From positions 1 through 5,263 of the forward strand of contig JBKHJB010000163.1 in the NCBI GenBank assembly GCA_046538345.1: 5,263 bases of DNA, in the 5' to 3' direction. How positions within the stretch are numbered: position 1 is the stretch's first letter; the number at the start of each line of letters is the position of its first letter. This DNA comes from PUND01 sp046538345 (GTDB taxonomy: Bacteria > Planctomycetota > Phycisphaerae > SM23-33). This document shows, piece after piece, positions 1 through 5,263 of this stretch. The notes beneath the pieces were generated by a model. The model was not told the DNA's origin and ran no database searches. It worked only from the letters and a program-made list of their open reading frames with translations. Position numbers and translations under genes: made by a program.

Positions 1-73
1 CCGCCGTAAGTTGCGGGCCAGAATATCAGCAAACCGCTCGGATTGCTAATGCCCTCAGTTCGAGAAAATGCCC

Positions 74-101
74 TTGTCTGTCGCGATAAAAGCATTAAGA
101 T
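74..101 (+). promoter_or_regulatory. weak sigma70-like promoter candidate for the EF-G-like gene
   Basis: TTGTCT (74-79) and TAAGAT (96-101) are separated by 16 bases, each matching four of six consensus positions. Transcription would start near 108 and give a leader of about 90 bases before the ATG at 199. The match is modest and the true promoter may lie left of the window. Confidence 0.3.
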
Positions 102-128
102 GTACGGCTTCCTTGGGAGCAATCGCAG

Positions 129-159
129 CGCGCGGAGGTCTCCGTGCGGTCGCGGACCT
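129..159 (+). promoter_or_regulatory. leader with two mutually exclusive hairpins ahead of the EF-G-like gene
   Basis: Bases 129-136 pair with 141-148 (8 bp including one G-U) around a GGTC loop. Alternatively AGGTC at 136-140 pairs with GACCT at 155-159. Both folds use 136-140, so they cannot form together. The rest of 1-198 shows no convincing gene; short open stretches there do not resemble any protein I know. A good ribosome binding site, GGAG at 189-192, lies outside both hairpins. Confidence 0.3.
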
Positions 160-198
160 GCGTTTTGCGGAACTCTTCGAACCCCAGTGGAGTGAACT

Positions 199-2256
199 AT
201 GCCGGCTTCAGAACCGCGGGACATCAGGAATATAGCCCTTGTCGGTCACGGAGGGTCGGGAAAGACCACCCTCGGCGAGGCGATGCTGCACACAGCCGGT
301 GTTACCGGTCGGCTCGGCAAGGTCGATGACGGAACCAGCGAGCTGGACTACAGCGCCATCGAGCGGGAAAGACAACACTCCGTTGACCCGACGCTGGCAT
401 ACGTGGAGCAGGGCGGAAAGCACATCAACTTTATAGACGCGCCGGGCTATCCGGACTTCATCGGCGGGGCGATCTCCGCCATGTGCGGTGTGGACACCGC
501 GGTGGTTGTGCTTTCGGCGGTGGCGGGTATCGAGGTCAACGCCCGCCGGCTGTTGAAGCTCGCCCGCGAGCACAATATGCCGGCGGCGATCGTGGTCAAT
601 CGGATCGACGGTGAGAACGTGGACCTCGCCGGGCTGATGGAGCAGATTCAGGAGTCCTTCGGTACGGAGTGCCAGGCGCTGAACCTGCCGACCGGCGGCG
701 GGTCCGGCGTGATCGACGTTTTCGCTAACGAATCCGGCGACGCGGACTTCGGCGACGTCTCCGACGCGCACATGCAGATAGTCGAGAGCGTGATCGAGTC
801 CGACGAGGCGCTGATGGAAGCTTACCTCGGCGGCGAGGACGTGCCCGCCGAGAAGCTTTCCGCCGCCTTTGCCAGCGCCATGGTCGCCGGGACGGTAGTC
901 CCGGTTCTGTTCACTGCCGCCGAGTCTGAAGTAGGCGTGAAAGATTTTCTCGACGCCGTGGCGAAGTATTTTCCCTCGCCGGCGGACGTCTCGCTGCGAC
1001 CGGCGAAATCGGCCGCCGAGTCCACCGAGGAAGCACCGGCCGAGGAGATTCCCCTCGCCGCGGACACCGAGAAGCCCTTCGTCGCCCATGCGTTCAAGAT
1101 TACCGCCGACCCCTATGTCGGCAAGCTGAGTTGGGTTCGGATCCTTCAGGGAACCGTTACGCCCGACACCAACTTCTACCTCCGCGACGACAAGCGAGCG
1201 ATGAAGCTCTCCCACCCGTTCAAGGTGCGGTGCAAGCAGACCGACGAGGTCTCCAAGGCCGTCGCGGGCGATATCATCGCACTGTCGAAGGTCGAAGAGG
1301 TCGAGACCGGCGACGTTCTGCATGAGCAGCAGGCGCCGATGTTCCGCGATATGCTGCCGATGCCGACGCCGATGTTCTCGCTGGCGGTTACCCCCAAGAG
1401 CCGCGGTGACGAGCAGAAGATTTCACAGGCGTTGAACCGTCTGAGCGAGGAGGACCCGACGTTCACCGCCGGGCGCGACGCCCAGACAAACGAGACGGTC
1501 ATCAGCGGTATCGGTGATCTGCACCTGCGTATTATGCTGACCAAGATGTCCTCGCGGTTCGAGCTGGAGGTCGAGACCAAGCCGCCGAAAATACCCTACC
1601 GCGAGACGATTACCACCAACGCCGAGGGTCATCATCGCCACAAGAAGCAGACCGGCGGCGCCGGTCAGTTCGGCGAGGTGTTCCTCCGCGTCGAGCCGTT
1701 GGAGCGCGGCGGTGGCTTCGAGTTCGTCAACGACCTGTTCGGCGAGTCGATCCCGCGTCAGTTTCTCCCGGCTATCGAGAAGGGCGTGCAGGACGTCATG
1801 CACGCCGGCGCCATCGGCGGATACCCCATGCAGGACGTCCGCGTGAGTATCTACGACGGAAAACACCACCCGGTGGATTCCAAGGAAGTCGCTTTTCGCA
1901 CGGCCGGCAAGAACGCCTTCCTCGATGCGATCAATAAGGCCAAGCCCACCCTCCTTGAGCCGATGGTCCAAATGGAAGTGACCACGCCCGCCGAGTACAT
2001 GGGCGATATCGCCAGTGACCTGTCGGGGCGGCGTGGGCGCATCAGCGGCCAGGAGATGCTGCCCGGCAACATGTGCGTTGTTACGGCTACCGCGCCGCTG
2101 TCGGAGGTGATGCAGTACAATAGCCAACTCCGCTCGATTACCGGCGGACAGGGCAGCTACACCATGGAGTTCAGTCATTACGAGCCGGTCCCCGGCAACG
2201 TTCAGCAGCAGATAGTCGAGCAGGCGAAGAAAGCAGCCCAACAGGAAGAAGAATAG
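199..2256 (+). CDS. fusA: elongation factor G-like translational GTPase (EF-G-2 type)
   Basis: A 685-residue cytoplasmic GTPase with the full EF-G domain order; EF-G drives tRNA-mRNA translocation on the ribosome. Seen: P-loop GHGGSGKT (16-23), DAPGYPDF (80-87), NRID (134-137), an acidic Ala/Glu-rich linker (about 264-292), domain II from about 293, domain III from about 388, domain IV with QTGGAGQFGEV (484-494) and HPVDSKEVAF (557-566), and domain V ending TMEFSHYEPVP. The P-loop, the DAPGY motif and the switch I segment (QHSV at 59-62, where classical EF-G has GITI) resemble the Thermus EF-G-2 subfamily more than canonical EF-G. The domain IV His557, matching the translocation-critical His of EF-G, is kept. 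The start is fixed by GGAG at 189-192, six bases ahead of the ATG. The symbol names the family; whether this is the cell's main EF-G or a paralogue cannot be told from this window. Confidence 0.95.
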   Translation: MPASEPRDIRNIALVGHGGSGKTTLGEAMLHTAGVTGRLGKVDDGTSELDYSAIERERQHSVDPTLAYVEQGGKHINFIDAPGYPDFIGGAISAMCGVDTAVVVLSAVAGIEVNARRLLKLAREHNMPAAIVVNRIDGENVDLAGLMEQIQESFGTECQALNLPTGGGSGVIDVFANESGDADFGDVSDAHMQIVESVIESDEALMEAYLGGEDVPAEKLSAAFASAMVAGTVVPVLFTAAESEVGVKDFLDAVAKYFPSPADVSLRPAKSAAESTEEAPAEEIPLAADTEKPFVAHAFKITADPYVGKLSWVRILQGTVTPDTNFYLRDDKRAMKLSHPFKVRCKQTDEVSKAVAGDIIALSKVEEVETGDVLHEQQAPMFRDMLPMPTPMFSLAVTPKSRGDEQKISQALNRLSEEDPTFTAGRDAQTNETVISGIGDLHLRIMLTKMSSRFELEVETKPPKIPYRETITTNAEGHHRHKKQTGGAGQFGEVFLRVEPLERGGGFEFVNDLFGESIPRQFLPAIEKGVQDVMHAGAIGGYPMQDVRVSIYDGKHHPVDSKEVAFRTAGKNAFLDAINKAKPTLLEPMVQMEVTTPAEYMGDIASDLSGRRGRISGQEMLPGNMCVVTATAPLSEVMQYNSQLRSITGGQGSYTMEFSHYEPVPGNVQQQIVEQAKKAAQQEEE

Positions 2257-2258
2257 TC

Positions 2259-2287
2259 GGAACCGCCCGCCTGAGGCGGGCCGTTCC
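2259..2287 (+). promoter_or_regulatory. strong intercistronic hairpin between the EF-G-like gene and rpmB
   Basis: Bases 2259-2271 pair with 2275-2287: a 12 bp GC-rich stem with one C-C mismatch and a TGA loop, starting two bases after the EF-G-like stop. No T tract follows and rpmB begins 14 bases later, leaving no room for a separate promoter after it. A partial attenuator, processing site or mRNA-stabilising element fits better than a full terminator. Confidence 0.55.
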
Positions 2288-2301
2288 GCGGGAGTGCAAA
2301 A

Positions 2302-2577
2302 ATGTCACGCAAGTGTGCCTTTACACAGAAGCAGACCCGTGCCGGCCGCAAGCACAGCCGTCGCGGTAAGGCGAAATATCTCGGTGGCGTCGGCGTCAAG
2401 ACCACCAGCATTACGCGGCGGCAGTTCAAGCCCAACGTGCAACGCGTAAAAGCGGTGGTCAACGGACGCGTGGTGCGCGTCAAGGCGTCCGCCAAGGCCA
2501 TCCGCAGCGGCTTCGTCGTCAAGCCGCCCAAGCGCAACTATACCCCGCCTGAGGAGTCTGACCAGCAGGTTGGCTAG
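2302..2577 (+). CDS. rpmB: 50S ribosomal protein L28 (bL28)
   Basis: A 91-residue, very basic protein matching bacterial L28, a structural protein of the large ribosomal subunit. Visible family features are the N-terminal SRKC segment, the basic stretch ITRRQFKPNVQRVKAVVNGR (38-57), and VRVKASAKAIRSG (58-70). Zinc-binding L28 forms carry two Cys pairs; here only Cys5 remains, with Thr8, Ser63 and Ala66 at the other ligand positions, so this is a zinc-free type. The tail after residue 78 (NYTPPEESDQQVG) is acidic to neutral and probably flexible. The start is supported by GGGAG at 2290-2294, seven bases before the ATG. It lies 45 bases after the EF-G-like gene, with a hairpin in between, and is likely co-transcribed with it. 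Confidence 0.93.
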   Translation: MSRKCAFTQKQTRAGRKHSRRGKAKYLGGVGVKTTSITRRQFKPNVQRVKAVVNGRVVRVKASAKAIRSGFVVKPPKRNYTPPEESDQQVG

Positions 2578-2578
2578 C

Positions 2579-2616
2579 GGCATCGCCGTCTGGAGGCAAG
2601 CGGACGGCGTTATGCC
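2579..2616 (+). terminator. strong hairpin directly after the rpmB stop, possible terminator
   Basis: GGCAT (2579-2583) and CGCCGTC (2584-2590) pair with GACGGCG (2603-2609) and ATGCC (2612-2616), with a TT bulge at 2610-2611. The helix may extend inward by a T-G and a G-C pair, leaving an eight-base loop. It starts one base after the TAG. There is no T tract, so termination without a factor is doubtful; it could be a 3'-end stabiliser or the first element of the structured spacer downstream. Confidence 0.5.
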
Positions 2617-2772
2617 AGGGCGGTGACCAACGTCGGTCCGTGCTTTAGTTCCGATATCGGCACGGCCCAACCCCGGGCGGGGGGTTGTGCTCAGCCGCCC
2701 GTTGGGGGCTATCCGGGGCGTGGTTGTGGTCCGTTCTCATTGCCGCCGGTCAGCAACGTCCCTACGGGGGAA
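2617..2772 (+). other. structured GC-rich spacer upstream of asnS, possible leader or small RNA
   Basis: Four further hairpins can be drawn in order. The first pairs 2635-2643 with 2660-2667 (8 bp, one bulged T). The second pairs CAACCCC (2668-2674) perfectly with GGGGTTG (2681-2687) around a GGGCGG loop. The third pairs 2693-2700 with 2704-2710 (7 bp, one bulged G). The fourth is a short C-rich stem closed by a TACG tetraloop (2759-2770). The asnS frame stays open here, but the peptide would be Gly/Pro-rich and unlike any AsnRS N-terminus, so I read it as non-coding. It matches no RNA family I can recognise. GC-rich sequence forms such stems easily, so confidence is limited. Confidence 0.35.
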
Positions 2773-2775
2773 TCA

Positions 2776-2805
2776 TTGACCCGAACCGGGCGCTTCCGAG
2801 AAAAT
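2776..2805 (+). promoter_or_regulatory. sigma70-like promoter candidate for asnS
   Basis: TTGACC (2776-2781, five of six) and GAAAAT (2800-2805, four of six) are 18 bases apart. A start near 2812 would leave only about six bases before the asnS ATG at 2818, giving a nearly leaderless mRNA. That ATG has no clear Shine-Dalgarno sequence, which is consistent with this, but the -10 match is weak. Confidence 0.35.
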
Positions 2806-2817
2806 ACCAGCGGACAG

Positions 2818-4191
2818 ATGAACCTCGAAAGAACCGTCATCAGCGACGCGCTGACCAACGTGACGCCGCCTGCGCGCGTGACGGTGGCGGGGTGGGTCCG
2901 CACAGTCCGCACCAGCAAGGGCGGCTTCAGCTTCGTGCAGATCAACGACGGCTCGTGCCTGGCGAATCTCCAGGTGGTCGCCGACAAGAAGTTGGAGAAT
3001 TACGATGATGAGGTCGTACATCTGACGGCCGGCACCTCGGTGCTCGTTCGCGGCGAGCTTGCCGAGAGTCCCGCGAAGGGACAGAGCGTGGAGCTTCACG
3101 CGGAGGAGCTGACGGTTGTCGGGCCCGCCGACGGCGAGAAGTATCCCATCCAGCCGAAGCGGCACACGTTCGAGTTTCTGCGGACGCAGGCGCATCTGCG
3201 GCCTCGGACCAACACCTTCGGTGCGGTGGCGCGCCTTCGCAGCGCCGTAAGCGGTCTGGTACACGAGTTTTTCCGGTCGCGCGGGTTCATACAGGTGCAC
3301 ACGCCGGTTATCACCCCCAGCGATTGCGAAGGGGCCGGGGCGCTGTTCCGCGTTATCGCGGCCGATGCCGGAGGCGACGGCGACGAGGAATTCTTCGGTC
3401 GCCCGACCTACTTGACGGTTTCCGGTCAGCTCGAGGCCGAGGCGTACGCCTGCGCCCTAAGCAAGGTCTATACCTTCGGCCCGACGTTCCGGGCAGAGAA
3501 TTCCAATACTCCCCGGCACCTGGCGGAGTTCTGGATGGTCGAGCCGGAAATGGCGTTCTGCGACCTTGCCGGCGACGCCGACCTTGCGGAGGATTTCCTC
3601 AAATTCGTCTTCTCCGGCGTTCTTGAAAGGTGCCGCGAGGACATGGAGTTCTTCAACAAGCGCATCGACGAGACGCTGATAGAGTCGCTCAAGCACGTGG
3701 CCGAGAGCGATTTCGTCCGCATAAGCTATGACGAAGCGGTGGACATACTCGCCTCGGCCGAGCGACAGTGGGAATACCAGCCCCGCTGGGGCGCCGATCT
3801 CCAGACCGAGCACGAGCGATACTTGACGGAGGAGAAATTTCGCGGGCCTGTGGTGGTTACGGACTACCCGGCGGAGATAAAGCCGTTTTACATGCGTCTC
3901 AGCGAGGACGGCCGGACCGTGGCGGCGATGGACGTGCTGGTGCCGCGAATCGGTGAGATAATCGGCGGCTCACAACGTGAGGATCGCCTGGACGTGCTCG
4001 CCGATCGCATGAAGCAGTCCGGGCTGAACGGCGAGGATTACTGGTGGTACCTGGATTTGCGACGCTATGGAACCGTCCCGCACGCGGGGTTCGGGCTGGG
4101 TCTGGAGCGATGCCTGCAGTTCGTCACGGGAATGGCTAACATACGCGACGTGATTCCGTTCCCCCGAACCCCTCGCTCCGCCGAGTTCTAG
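2818..4191 (+). CDS. asnS: asparaginyl-tRNA synthetase (class IIb)
   Basis: This cytoplasmic enzyme joins asparagine to tRNA-Asn using ATP. From the ATG at 2818 it is 457 residues, close to the roughly 466 of E. coli AsnRS. An N-terminal OB-fold anticodon-binding domain spans about 17-105 (VAGWVRTVRTSKGGFSFVQI region). The class II core follows: motif 1 around 152-169, motif 2 around 218-245 (FRAENSNTPRHLAEFWMVEPE) and motif 3 around 423-450 (GFGLGLER through IPFPRTP). RHLAEFWMVEPE, IGEIIGGSQRE and YGTVPHAGFGLGLER mark it as AsnRS rather than AspRS. An in-frame ATG at 2623 would add 65 low-complexity Gly/Pro-rich residues and is rejected. The chosen start lacks a good ribosome binding site; only GGA at 2812-2814 is near. 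Its presence suggests direct charging of Asn, though an additional amidotransferase route cannot be excluded. Confidence 0.96.
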   Translation: MNLERTVISDALTNVTPPARVTVAGWVRTVRTSKGGFSFVQINDGSCLANLQVVADKKLENYDDEVVHLTAGTSVLVRGELAESPAKGQSVELHAEELTVVGPADGEKYPIQPKRHTFEFLRTQAHLRPRTNTFGAVARLRSAVSGLVHEFFRSRGFIQVHTPVITPSDCEGAGALFRVIAADAGGDGDEEFFGRPTYLTVSGQLEAEAYACALSKVYTFGPTFRAENSNTPRHLAEFWMVEPEMAFCDLAGDADLAEDFLKFVFSGVLERCREDMEFFNKRIDETLIESLKHVAESDFVRISYDEAVDILASAERQWEYQPRWGADLQTEHERYLTEEKFRGPVVVTDYPAEIKPFYMRLSEDGRTVAAMDVLVPRIGEIIGGSQREDRLDVLADRMKQSGLNGEDYWWYLDLRRYGTVPHAGFGLGLERCLQFVTGMANIRDVIPFPRTPRSAEF

Positions 4192-4228
4192 CGTGTATGA
4201 TGGTGTCGGAGGTTAATGAGCCGGCGAA

Positions 4229-4870
4229 ATGAAAATCCAACTGCATTTACATACATCGCTCTACAGCTCTTGCGCTAAGGCCGCGCCCGAACGTCTGATG
4301 GAAAAGCTCATTGAGACCGGCTTTGACGCGACGTTTATCACCGAGCACAACGCCGTGTGGCGCGACTGGGAGATAGAGCGCCTCCAGGACCGCTATCCGG
4401 AAATCAAGATCTACCCGGGCGTGGAGATTACCATCGGTCGGAACTCCTTCCAGCACTTGCTGGTGTTGGGCACGGTGGACCCGGCTTTCCTGAAAATGCA
4501 GGGCGAGAGGGAGATACTGGACGAGGCCGGCGCCCGCGGCCACCTGACGGTCCTGGCGCATCCGTTCCGTTGGCCGGACGGGCACGAGATGATCGAGCGG
4601 GGCAACTACCCTGACGCCATCGAGTACCGCACGTCCAACCACGGGCCCGAGGAAGGCGAGCAGTCACTGGAACTGGCCGAACGGCTGGACCTGCCCGTGG
4701 TCAACTCCGGCGACGTCCACTCTCTGGATATGGTCGGCAGCTTCTGGATCGAGACAGAGTGGGAGATCTTCTCGCCTGACGATATCCGGGAGATAATCCA
4801 TGAGGGGTCGTATCGCAACTGCATGCTGGAAGGCGCGCCGGCGCCGCCGCGGCCGCACGAAGTGGACTGA
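4229..4870 (+). CDS. PHP-domain metallohydrolase of unknown substrate
   Basis: A 213-residue single-domain protein of the PHP (polymerase and histidinol phosphatase) superfamily, whose members usually hydrolyse phosphoesters with bound metals. Ligand motifs occur in the expected order: HLHT (6-9), TEHN (38-41), PGVEI (63-67), His76 in FQHLLVLG, AHPFR (110-114) and SGDVH (160-164). Motif II has Glu39 where Asp is most common. There is no signal peptide, membrane segment or fused polymerase domain, so it is probably a soluble cytoplasmic enzyme. An in-frame stop at 4217-4219 rules out a longer protein, and HLHT at residue 6 requires this start. The GGAGG at 4208-4212 is 16 bases upstream, too far to be ideal. 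It follows asnS by 37 bases and is likely co-transcribed. Histidinol phosphatase, nucleotide phosphatase or RNase-like roles are all possible. Confidence 0.88.
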   Translation: MKIQLHLHTSLYSSCAKAAPERLMEKLIETGFDATFITEHNAVWRDWEIERLQDRYPEIKIYPGVEITIGRNSFQHLLVLGTVDPAFLKMQGEREILDEAGARGHLTVLAHPFRWPDGHEMIERGNYPDAIEYRTSNHGPEEGEQSLELAERLDLPVVNSGDVHSLDMVGSFWIETEWEIFSPDDIREIIHEGSYRNCMLEGAPAPPRPHEVD

Positions 4871-4879
4871 AGTGGGCTA

Positions 4880-4901
4880 GCGATAGGCGGTGCCGCCTCG
4901 C
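4880..4901. terminator. hairpin between the convergent PHP and infA genes, possible two-way terminator
   Basis: AGGCG (4885-4889) pairs with CGCCT (4894-4898) around a GTGC loop. GCG (4880-4882) can add three pairs with CGC (4899-4901) across an AT bulge. It lies in the 37-base gap between two convergent stops, as expected for a shared terminator, but neither strand has a T tract. Confidence 0.45.
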
Positions 4902-4907
4902 GGGGGC

Positions 4908-5135
4908 TTACCTCTGTCGATAGACTATCCGCCCGCGTGACAGGTCGTAGGGGCTTAGCTGAACCAGAACCTTATCGCCCGGCGTGATGCGAATATAGTA
5001 ACGACGCATCTTCCCCGAGATATGCCCGAGGACCTCGTGGGTGTTGTCTCCCAGTTGGACCTCAAGGCGGAACATGGCGTTCGGTAGCGCCGCTTTGACC
5101 GTTGCTTCCACTTCTATGACGTCATCTTTGGGCAT
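4908..5135 (-). CDS. infA: translation initiation factor IF-1
   Basis: A 75-residue single OB-fold (S1-like) protein, which is normal IF-1 length. IF-1 binds the 30S A site and assists IF-2 and IF-3 in start-codon selection. Family signatures are PNAMFRLEV (18-26), HISGKMRRYYIRITPGDKV (38-56) and SPYDLSRGRIVYR (61-73). Compared with E. coli IF-1, a VLG segment precedes HISGKM where VTA is usual. The start is well supported: on the minus strand AAGGA (plus 5141-5145) lies five bases before the ATG. The gene is transcribed towards the PHP gene and has its own promoter. In many bacteria infA sits in or near the large ribosomal protein cluster; here no such neighbour is visible, although the upstream side is cut by the window end. 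Confidence 0.96.
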   Translation of the reverse strand: MPKDDVIEVEATVKAALPNAMFRLEVQLGDNTHEVLGHISGKMRRYYIRITPGDKVLVQLSPYDLSRGRIVYRQR

Positions 5136-5165
5136 AGCTATCCTTCGCGCGAAGCCCCGATGGGC
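5136..5165 (-). promoter_or_regulatory. short infA leader with two mini-hairpins, one touching the ribosome binding site
   Basis: Counting from the predicted start near 5165, the leader is about 30 bases. GCCC and GGGC (5154-5165) form a four-pair stem around a four-base loop at the predicted 5' end. A perfect 12-base palindrome CTTCGCGCGAAG (5143-5154) follows; its last bases overlap the AAGGA ribosome binding site, so folding could partly mask it. The stems are short and share base 5154. Confidence 0.35.
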
Positions 5166-5171
5166 GAGGAA

Positions 5172-5200
5172 ACTATAGCACGCAGGGACCGAAGCGTCAA
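5172..5200 (-). promoter_or_regulatory. sigma70-type promoter for infA
   Basis: Read on the minus strand, TTGACG (plus 5195-5200) and TATAGT (plus 5172-5177) are exactly 17 bases apart, each matching five of six consensus bases. Transcription should begin around 5165, about 30 bases ahead of the infA ATG. This is the best promoter match seen in the window. Confidence 0.75.
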
Positions 5201-5219
5201 CGACCAGCCGTAAGCGTAT

Positions 5220-5251
5220 TTGACAGCCGCGGCTTCGGCGGCAAAGATAGT
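5220..5251 (+). promoter_or_regulatory. possible divergent promoter leading out of the window
   Basis: A perfect TTGACA lies at 5220-5225 on the plus strand. The best -10-like sequence is GATAGT at 5246-5251 (four of six), but the 20-base spacing is long; at 17 bases only AAAGAT is found. It could serve a gene beginning beyond base 5263. Confidence 0.2.
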
Positions 5252-5263
5252 GTCGGCCGTGAC

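Noticed and set aside
2..49. A possible gene end at the left edge (about 15 residues, then TAA)
   Set aside because: It is too short to identify, and no codon or motif evidence favours this frame over the others.
208..1323. A 371-codon open frame on the minus strand opposite the EF-G-like gene, and a 272-codon one at 1423-2241
   Set aside because: Both are antisense to a clearly conserved protein. Their translations are rich in His, Arg, Gly and Leu and resemble no family; GC-rich genes commonly leave such frames open.
2616..2632. A T-box-like stretch (AGGGCGGTGACC) ahead of asnS
   Set aside because: It resembles the T-box core AGGGTGGNACC only partly, lies about 185 bases from the ATG with no following terminator with a T tract, and no Stem I with a specifier loop precedes it.
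61..2805. The 9-mer CGAGAAAAT repeated at 61-69 and 2797-2805, upstream of two genes
   Set aside because: Many 9-mers are expected to repeat by chance in about 5 kb, and the distances to the genes and to any -35 element differ.
2623..2817. A 65-residue N-terminal extension of AsnRS from the ATG at 2623
   Set aside because: The extension is Gly/Pro-rich, unlike any AsnRS N-terminus I know, and overlies a hairpin-rich region. The protein from 2818 already has normal length and start.
5138..5263. A minus-strand frame open from the window end to a TAG two bases before infA (41 residues)
   Set aside because: It resembles no protein I know, contains the strong infA promoter, and 41 open codons are common in GC-rich DNA. 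The C-terminus of a gene starting outside the window is not excluded.

Overview
The window is a compact, GC-rich bacterial segment made almost entirely of translation genes. Four genes read left to right: an EF-G-like GTPase (199-2256), ribosomal protein L28 (2302-2577), asparaginyl-tRNA synthetase (2818-4191) and a PHP-domain metallohydrolase (4229-4870). Translation initiation factor IF-1 (4908-5135) lies on the minus strand and converges on the PHP gene. No mobile element, CRISPR array, tRNA or rRNA gene was found. I see no new multi-gene system here; the regions that remain unexplained are the non-coding ones.

Organism: the L28 form (short, ending in an IRSG-type segment), the EF-G-2-type GTPase and the IF-1 variant with an LGHISG segment recall Planctomycetota or a neighbouring, mostly uncultivated phylum. 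This is an impression from remembered family features, not a search result, and should be held loosely.

Layout: 1-198 is a leader with a weak promoter candidate and two competing small hairpins. The EF-G-like gene is followed by a strong hairpin (2259-2287) in a 45-base gap before rpmB. A 240-base gap (2578-2817) between rpmB and asnS holds a strong hairpin just after the rpmB stop, then a GC-rich series of further hairpins, then a possible promoter almost touching the asnS ATG. The PHP gene follows asnS after 37 bases, probably on the same transcript. A T-less hairpin (4880-4901) separates the PHP and infA ends. IF-1 has the clearest promoter in the window (TTGACG, 17 bases, TATAGT) and a short leader.

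How the genes fit together: EF-G-like protein, L28, AsnRS and IF-1 all serve translation (translocation or a related ribosome step, large-subunit structure, tRNA charging, initiation), so shared growth-linked expression is plausible. The PHP protein is the outlier; its metal site looks complete but its substrate cannot be told from sequence.
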